From: Daedaleopsis sinensis
Lineage: Eukaryota; Basidiomycota; Agaricomycetes; Polyporales; Polyporaceae
DNA length: 64,000 bases
Reading direction: 5' to 3'
Assembly: GCA_033807695.1 (NCBI GenBank)
Contig: CM066303.1
Span: forward strand, 2,170,001 to 2,234,000
The translations under genes were made by a program, and so were the position numbers. Each line of letters opens with the position of its first letter. Position 1 is the stretch's first letter. Of the stretch, positions 57,832 to 64,000 are shown in pieces. The notes beneath the pieces are model-generated. The model was not told the origin of the DNA. It searched no databases and saw only the letters and a list, made by a program, of their open reading frames with translations.

Positions 57832-59061
57832 ATGCGCTACTCTGGTAAGTGGTACAATCATCAGCTCACATAATGCTAATGTCCTCATCGCGTAGCCCCG
57901 CGTGCGGATGCTGCACAACGCGACCCATACGATGGCGGGAGCGATAACGACGGCTTCGAGGAAGGCCTGTCGGATCGGCTGTCCCAGATGGCCCTGTCGC
58001 CGATTACTTCTCGCGCCCGGTCGCCGCCGCCTCGCCGCCCCACCGGCGATTATCCGACTGCCACCCCGTCTACGCCCTCCGCCCCCGCCGAGTCCCCTGA
58101 CGTTAGACGGGAATTGGCCAATGTTCCCCAGTTTCCCCCAGTCACCATCACCGACAGCTCCAGCACGCCGAGGGTGAAGCTCGACATCCACGTCCACGTC
58201 CACGGTCACCGCTCGCCCTCGGGCGGGTCCGACGTCACTCATTCCTCTTGTTCTGAGGTGTCCTCGCGGTACGGCCGGCGGGAGACTGCTGTGCCCTCCA
58301 CTCCCTCTAGTATTGCCGGCGGCAATGAATACCATCCCCGGCCCACGGCTTCCCCCGACACGAGGCTTCGTGTTCCCCCTCTGCAGAACTATCCACTTCC
58401 GGTCGCTCCGCCCACCCGTCTCCCGGTCCCTATCGCTCACCCTCCTGTCTTCTCGCCTCGCATCGTCCCGACCCCCGCCGCTGCACCTCCCGCTGTCCCG
58501 ACCCACGCTGCCGCCGTGCCTGCTGTCTCGACCCACGCCGCTGCCTTCCCGACCCCCGTCGTCACGGGTCCTGCCGTCCCGCCCCCCATTACCGCAACTC
58601 CTCCCGCCGCGGCTACGCTCCCAGCTCCTCCCGCCGTGGCCACGCCCCCGGCTTCCATCGCGCCGGTCCCTGTCATTCCACCTGGACTCGGCTTTGTGCT
58701 CGGCGACCCTATGGTCGAGTACAACAACTACAGTACGTATTAGATACTTGGTTTCTTATTCGCATACTGACCAATATACATAGTCAGGCCGTACGAAACG
58801 ATCGACCCTTTCGATCCCTACCACAACGACAAGTGGTACACGATCGTCGGGGGCACTAGAGTCGGTGTATACAAAAGCTGGTAAGGCGATCGCTGCATAA
58901 TCTACTATAACAATCTAACTGCACGTGGACTGAACAGGGAGGAGGCGTCCGACTACGTGATAGGTCGTCGAGGCAACCGCTACAAGGGCCACGCCACATA
59001 CGACGCGGCTTTGGCCCATTACAACGCTGTGAAGCAGGCCCGCCGTCTGAGGCTGCTGTAG
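57832..59061 (+). CDS. RNase H1 N-terminal (viroplasmin-fold) domain protein
   Basis: A 356-residue protein from four exons (57,832-57,844; 57,896-58,732; 58,784-58,880; 58,938-59,061), all in phase with GT-AG introns. A very short first exon (MRYS) is followed by about 270 disordered residues rich in P, A, S and T (HVHVHGHRSPSGG; then many AVP/TPA repeats). The last 65 residues form the RNase H1 N-terminal/caulimovirus viroplasmin fold: KWYTIVGGTRVGVYKSWEEA, then RGNRYKGHATYDAALAHYNA. That domain binds RNA-DNA hybrids or double-stranded RNA in RNase H1. No RNase H catalytic domain is attached, so it may act as a nucleic-acid binding adaptor. Confidence 0.8.
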
Positions 59062-59729
59062 AGTTCGTCGAGTAGCTGGTGGCCCGGTCGTTGCGCCGTT
59101 GTCTTCTTGCCAATATGCTGCCTGTCCGAATGTCATGTACTTGTAGTCTGTTGAACAAAACAATACTCGCTGATTTCCCGTCCGTAATCTTGTAGGACCT
59201 CGCAGTGCACATCTGTCATCCTTTCTACAGGCTCTGAATTAGTAGTAGTTGTGCGTGCCAGTGAGCTTCAACTTGTAATGCACTACAGGCATACGCTAGT
59301 ACATCATGATAGAGGACTGATAGTTCAGTCTACATGACGGTGGAGAAAGGGGAAGCTCGTGAGCTATCGGAAATTGAATGTAGTCGTACCGCGAATTCAG
59401 CTGCAGCTTCATGAGCACTGCAGCGTCAACTCGGACCCGCGGGCCTGCAGCTACCGTTACGTGCGAGTCGGATTATGTCCGCGTATAAGCTGACTATCCG
59501 TGAAACAAGAGTATAGGCTGTATAGCAAAAGTACAGTAGCACGAAACAAACTACCTAGGTTGTGTACATACCGCATCAAGTAGACCATAGTCCATAGCGC
59601 ATATGCATGAGCATTGGGCCAGAAGTTAGACACAAACTTGGTCGAGAGCGCTAACTCTGCACCGCTCACTCTGTCCATCACCATTGTCTATGCAGCCTCT
59701 GGCGACATCGTCTCTCTTGTTTACACTCT
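59062..59729. other. Intergenic, upstream of the KDZ gene
   Basis: No supported frame. The CT-rich CATCGTCTCTCTTGTTTACAC just before the ATG at 59,730 may mark the transcription start region. No inverted terminus of a transposon was recognised. Confidence 0.4.
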
Positions 59730-62700
59730 ATGACTGGGTCCAAGAACACGAAATCCAAACGGAAGTACCCAGGTTTCAAAGCGATATCGATCCCTTCTTC
59801 ACGCATCCCCTCTACGTCTTCTAGCTCTCCGCATCCTCCGAGCCTTCAGCACACACCCGCTACATCTTCCTCTCATTCTGAATCAGCCCATGATTCCAGC
59901 ACGGCCCCCCCCCTGAAGTACTTCTCTCTACGCATTACCGACAATGGATCCGTCAAACGACGTCGACTAGCAGCCAAAACGGTTGAAGTCGAGCTCGATT
60001 CCACGGAGCCATCCACCCAGCTGCATCCGCCCCCGGAAACGATTGGTGCCGACACATTTGAACCGATCTACGACCCTGGGGAGGAGCCGTCTCTTGTCAA
60101 TGTGGAGAAGGCGAAGCGTATACGGCACGATCAACGATCTGAGGTGAGTACTCACGAAGCTGTCGACGAGGCAGTATTAACACGATACGAAGGACAAAGT
60201 GAAAAACTGGCTTCCCCTTCGCCAGCAATTCCTGGACGAGACGCTACGCTACGAAGGGTCGGGAGGGATGGTTGTGGGGTCAACATGCACGGTCTGCGAG
60301 AGTGGAACCGCCGTGTATCGATGCGAGGATTGCATGGGCAGGCCGTTGACATGTGCAGGGTGTATAGTGGACTCGCACCAACACTCCCCATGTCATCGTA
60401 TCACGGTGAGCTCTCTCTAACTCCCGCATGAATTCTAGTCTCATGAACGTAGCACTACAACGGTGCTTTCTTCGCTCACGCCTCACTGCGCCAGTTGGGA
60501 CTTGTTGTACAGCTAGGCCATGGAGGATCTACATGCCCTACTCCAACCGCCCCTCGTCGCCTTGTCGTCTACACGCCCGAGGGTATTCATCAAGTTGCCG
60601 TGCAGTTCTGCGAATGCAACATCCCTGGGGAAGGCCGGGTTGCACTCTGGACTCAATGCATGAGATCCGGATGGTTCCCCGCGACAACGCGCCGCCCTTC
60701 CACAGTATTTACGTTCCGCGTCCTCGATGCATTCCAAGAGCTCAATCTTGCTGGGAAGACGAATCTGAATGATTATTGCAAGTCGTTAGAACGGTTGACT
60801 AACAATTCGGGCACGTCAAAACCACCGGTGAGTCCCATCTGTTTAGTTCATGCACTCTCATGCTCATCTTCGTTAGTCTCGATACAAACAGTTCTCGACT
60901 TCCATCCGGCTGTGGCGTCACATCAAGATGCTGCGACGCGCAGGCCGTGGTCACGACCCTCGAGGCGTTGATGCGACCGCCCAGGGAGAGATTGCCCTTG
61001 AGTGCCCCGCATGCCCGCATCCCGGAAAGAATATACCGGACGATTGGGAAAGTGCTTCTGCCGAGGAGAAGTAGGTTTTTTTCGTCTAACCAGTCTGCTA
61101 GTCTGCTAACATCTTTACGTAGGTGGCTGTACACGCTTTTCTTGATGATCGACGCGAACTTTCGCGCCCGGTGCAAGGATCGTGGGCTCAAAGATGTCGA
61201 ACTTGGTCCCGGATGGTCGTACTACGTGGAGGAAAAGGGATACATGGAGCACGTCAACAAGCACCGGAACCCGAAGGAGGTATGTTCGTGTTGTTCGCGT
61301 ACAGATGGTTAATTGACCACTGATCCTTCCCACGCAGACCAACTCATGCTCCGCCGAGCACAATGCTATCGTGAAAGCGAACGTTCGTAAGGAAGGTTAC
61401 GTTGCCTCCGGAGTTGGCGCTGTTCTCTGCGCTCGGCACGCTCTCGTCCGGAAGAATGGTGCTGGGGATATGCAGCTTGGCGAAGGGTACGTCATCGTAT
61501 ATGTAACCCCATATTGGTCTACTGACTTTCGCGCGGTAGGTATGCCAACATGGACTACATATTCTTCTGCACCCTCATCGGTGTTCTCCTTCTACTCATG
61601 ATTTCTTACGACATCGCGTGCCAGTGGAGCAAGAGACTCAAGACGCGCGCAAAGGATTTTCCCACCGACATGCAACTCGATTTCGTGAAGACGTCTATAC
61701 GTTACGGCATCCCTAAGAAGCACATCCGCGTTCATGGCCCTAACCACAATCACTTCTCATTCAACTTCTTGCCGAAGGTTGGGCGTACATATGGCGAGGG
61801 TATAGAGAGCCACTGGTCGCACATGAACCCAATCGCCATGAGCACACGGGAGATGAGCCTCGGCATGCGACACGAGGTCATGAATGATCACTGGGCGTCA
61901 TGGAACTGGAGTAAGATCGTCGCGCTCGGTGAGAGAACATGTTCGCTTCCGGAGATAACTCTAATGCTTTTACAGGTGCGTTTCTCCTTAAAGCTCTCAA
62001 GCATGCCCGCGTCATGGCGGCCAAGCAAAGCTCTGCTTTCGACGAATATTCTTCCAATTTCCCCCCCGACGTAATTGCCGACTGGCTGCTCATGATCGAT
62101 GCTTGGGAGAAGGATCCATCAAAACCGGATCCGTACGAGGAACCGACCACGAGTACGCCGTTACATAGTCATTAGGTTTAGGGAATACTGACATTTTTGC
62201 AGAAGCTACCCTCAATCAGGTTCGACTCGAGCTGTCACAGGAAGAAGCACGGGATGCGGCACGAGGAGTTATATCGCCGCATGAGATGTCGGCAAGCGTC
62301 TTCCTCCAGACTGGGATCGAGCTTCAGGAGCAACAGTGCGTATACTCCACAGAATCGTATGTACATAGCTGACCATCAAAGCAGAATTGCCCTACGCGCT
62401 AAGGCTGCCGCGAAGGCGACCGATAGTGCGCTGGCTGATATTCAGGAGAAGCGCAACGTGTTATACCGCCGAATCGTTCTATGGCAGGAGGTCCAAAATG
62501 TATATATGCCATATGTTGCATCACTTCGTGGCCTCTCCGCTGCTTCCCCGCCGACTTCTTCCGCCCCTTCTCCAAGCGCTCACGCGGACCCCACTGGGAG
62601 CGCGCATATTAATATGGCTCCTTCTCCCACGTCCTCCTCCCCCACATCCTCTTCTCGACCGTCCCCCATGTCGTCTCCTTCAACCACGTCGACCAGGCAG

Positions 62701-63969
62701 ACCACCACGCCCGCGCCCGCGCCCGTCTCCACGCCCGCCTCCATCATCATGCAGTCCTCTATCACCCCTTCCGCAGCAGTGTCCCCTTCCGCAGCAGCGT
62801 CCCCTTCCGCGCAGATCTTCAACGCGCCTCTTTCCGCGCCTGTCGCCACGTCAACCGCCGTCCCTCTCGCTGAAGACATGCAACTCTACCTTCCCTCCAG
62901 CCTCCCGCTTGCCCTCAGCAACTCGGATGGCGTCTTGTCGCTGAAATCCAAAGAGTTGCGTCTCCGACTTGCACAAGCCGACGACAACTTGGAGGATGTT
63001 CGTCGCATCCGTCGCATCCTCTCCGGAATCTCGGAGTTCAAGCGGCTCAATGTGTCTGGCACAGGCAACCGCCGCGTTGGGCGCATCCGCGCGCTGTACA
63101 ACAAGTTCGAGGCGAAGTGCCTATATGCCGTCAAGCGTTACAACCTAGCTCTTGTCGCTCTGCATTCACTCGATCCCAACGGCGCATGGAAGCATCGTCT
63201 CCGGACGCTGCGCCCGGAGGATAACCGTGGACCGGGGAAAGACAACGACGGCGATAGTGAAGGCCACTTCGAGCCATCTTGGATATGGCTTACCCCTCCC
63301 GTTGCCCCCATCATCGACGCCGATCCCAGGGACGCCGACGCTTCCAGCGCCGCGAACGCTTCCAGCGCCGCGAACGCTTCCGGCGCCACGAGCGCTGCCG
63401 CTTCCGACGCCGCAAACGGTGCTGGCGCCTGTGACGCTCCCCCTCCTCTCGAGTCCCCCAGCAACTCCGACGTCGAATACAGCAATGCCATGCGCGCGGA
63501 GTGGGCGCGAATGAGGTCTCGGGCGGAGCGCTGGAAGGAGGAGGAGCTCCTCCTCCAGGAGGAGATGCGGCGAATGCTGAAGTATATGGAGTGGAAGGCG
63601 CAGTGGTGGCAGGCACAGCGCAACTCCCGCCCTGCAGTCCCTACGGCACTCTCCCAGGGCCTCGATGCGTATGCTCAGAAGCAGGCGGCGATTGTCGACG
63701 CCCTCGCCAAGGACTTCGCAAAGGACTGGATTGCGTTCTGCGACGAGGTTGGCATGACTGCCGAGTGGCATGCGCGCTACCGCGTGCTGCTCGCCGATAG
63801 CGAGGTGACGGAGTTCTCTGGGAACGGCGACGGCGACGGAGATGGCGAGGACGAGGACGACGGCGGCGACGGCGACGATGAGGACGAGGACGAGGACGAG
63901 CAGGTCGGTGCTTACGAGTGGGGCCCCGCGCATATGGACATGGACATGGACATCTTGATGGATGCGTGA
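59730..63969 (+). CDS. KDZ transposase with CxC2 zinc cluster, intact
   Basis: Predicted transposase of the Kyakuja-Dileera-Zisupton group. Ten exons (59,730-60,143; 60,193-60,405; 60,453-60,827; 60,877-61,070; 61,123-61,279; 61,338-61,486; 61,540-61,928; 61,976-62,152; 62,203-62,335; 62,385-63,969) keep phase at every GT-AG junction and give 1,261 residues. A basic Ser/Pro-rich start (MTGSKNTKSKRKYPGFKA) precedes the CxC2 cysteine cluster at about 170-206 (CTVCESGTAVYRCEDC, CAGCIVDSHQHSPCH). The catalytic core lies at about 400-600, with conserved D in FLMIDANFR, D in YDIACQW and E in GRTYGEGIESHW. A long disordered Ser/Pro/Thr linker, a coiled coil (ERWKEEELLLQEEMRRMLKY) and an extremely acidic tail (GEDEDDGGDGDDEDEDEDE) follow. 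Every landmark is present, so activity is plausible. Confidence 0.9.
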
Positions 63970-64000
63970 GCTCGATATGTGCTTTCCGGACTGGTGTCGT

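Noticed and set aside
57814..58727. Minus-strand frames of 240 and 96 codons opposite the viroplasmin-fold gene.
   Set aside because: Low-complexity GC-rich shadows; the plus strand gives four in-phase exons ending in a recognisable domain.
45264..63969. A TET/JBP dioxygenase gene linked to the KDZ elements, as reported for mushroom genomes.
   Set aside because: No frame around either KDZ copy shows the HxD...H iron-binding pattern; X and the viroplasmin-fold protein do not resemble dioxygenases.
1..64000. tRNA or rRNA genes.
   Set aside because: No cloverleaf with A and B boxes and no conserved rRNA segment was noticed; a covariance-model scan would be needed to exclude a tRNA fully.

Overview
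The window is nuclear DNA of a filamentous basidiomycete, most likely an agaricomycete (mushroom or polypore). Every convincing gene is cut by short GT-AG introns of about 45-100 nt. The mobile elements are those typical of that group: CxC2/KDZ transposases, PIF/Harbinger with a Myb-like partner, an integrase-core transposase, hAT, Tc1/mariner, Ty1/copia and Ty3/gypsy. No rRNA, tRNA or CRISPR array was seen.

Layout. (1) 0.5-14.5 kb: an island without recognisable housekeeping genes or intact transposons. It holds two pairs of paralogous genes of unknown function: family A at 8.0 and 13.0 kb, and family B at 9.0-9.95 and 11.2-12.2 kb. A further spliced orphan gene lies at 2.8-3.8 kb. Related short repeats in opposite orientation lie at both ends of the island (0.5 and 14.6 kb). 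(2) 15.6-19.9 kb: two frame-broken pseudogenes of unknown families. (3) 20.4-24.9 kb: a defective Ty1/copia element on the minus strand, with an internal deletion at the reverse transcriptase active-site region. (4) 25.1-31.5 kb: a dead hAT transposase gene split by a 4,170-bp Harbinger element (25,958-30,127). That element has perfect 26-bp inverted termini and a 3-bp target duplication; its transposase gene is intact and its Myb-like gene nearly so. (5) 31.5-44.4 kb: two copies of an LTR-like repeat, one carrying a 1.18-kb Tc1 derivative and the other showing the empty site; a MITE; a decayed integrase-core transposase; a decayed BTB-domain gene; and two apparently sound orphan genes (39.9-38.2 and 43.6-43.1 kb). 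(6) 45.3-49.6 kb: broken copies of an orphan gene (X1) and a KDZ transposase, then a 92-bp satellite. (7) 51.8-54.6 kb: gypsy LTR plus truncated gag, then a 42-bp minisatellite. (8) 55.0-64.0 kb: three genes whose splice junctions all keep phase: X2 (771 aa, minus), an RNase H1 N-terminal/viroplasmin-fold protein (356 aa, plus) and a KDZ transposase (1,261 aa, plus).

How they fit together. Most of the window is layered transposon insertion and decay, and many pseudogenes carry stops explicable by C-to-T (or G-to-A) change. The X-KDZ association occurs twice, once intact and once broken, which suggests that the 55-64 kb trio is one large mobile cassette. The A/B island is the part least explained by known families.
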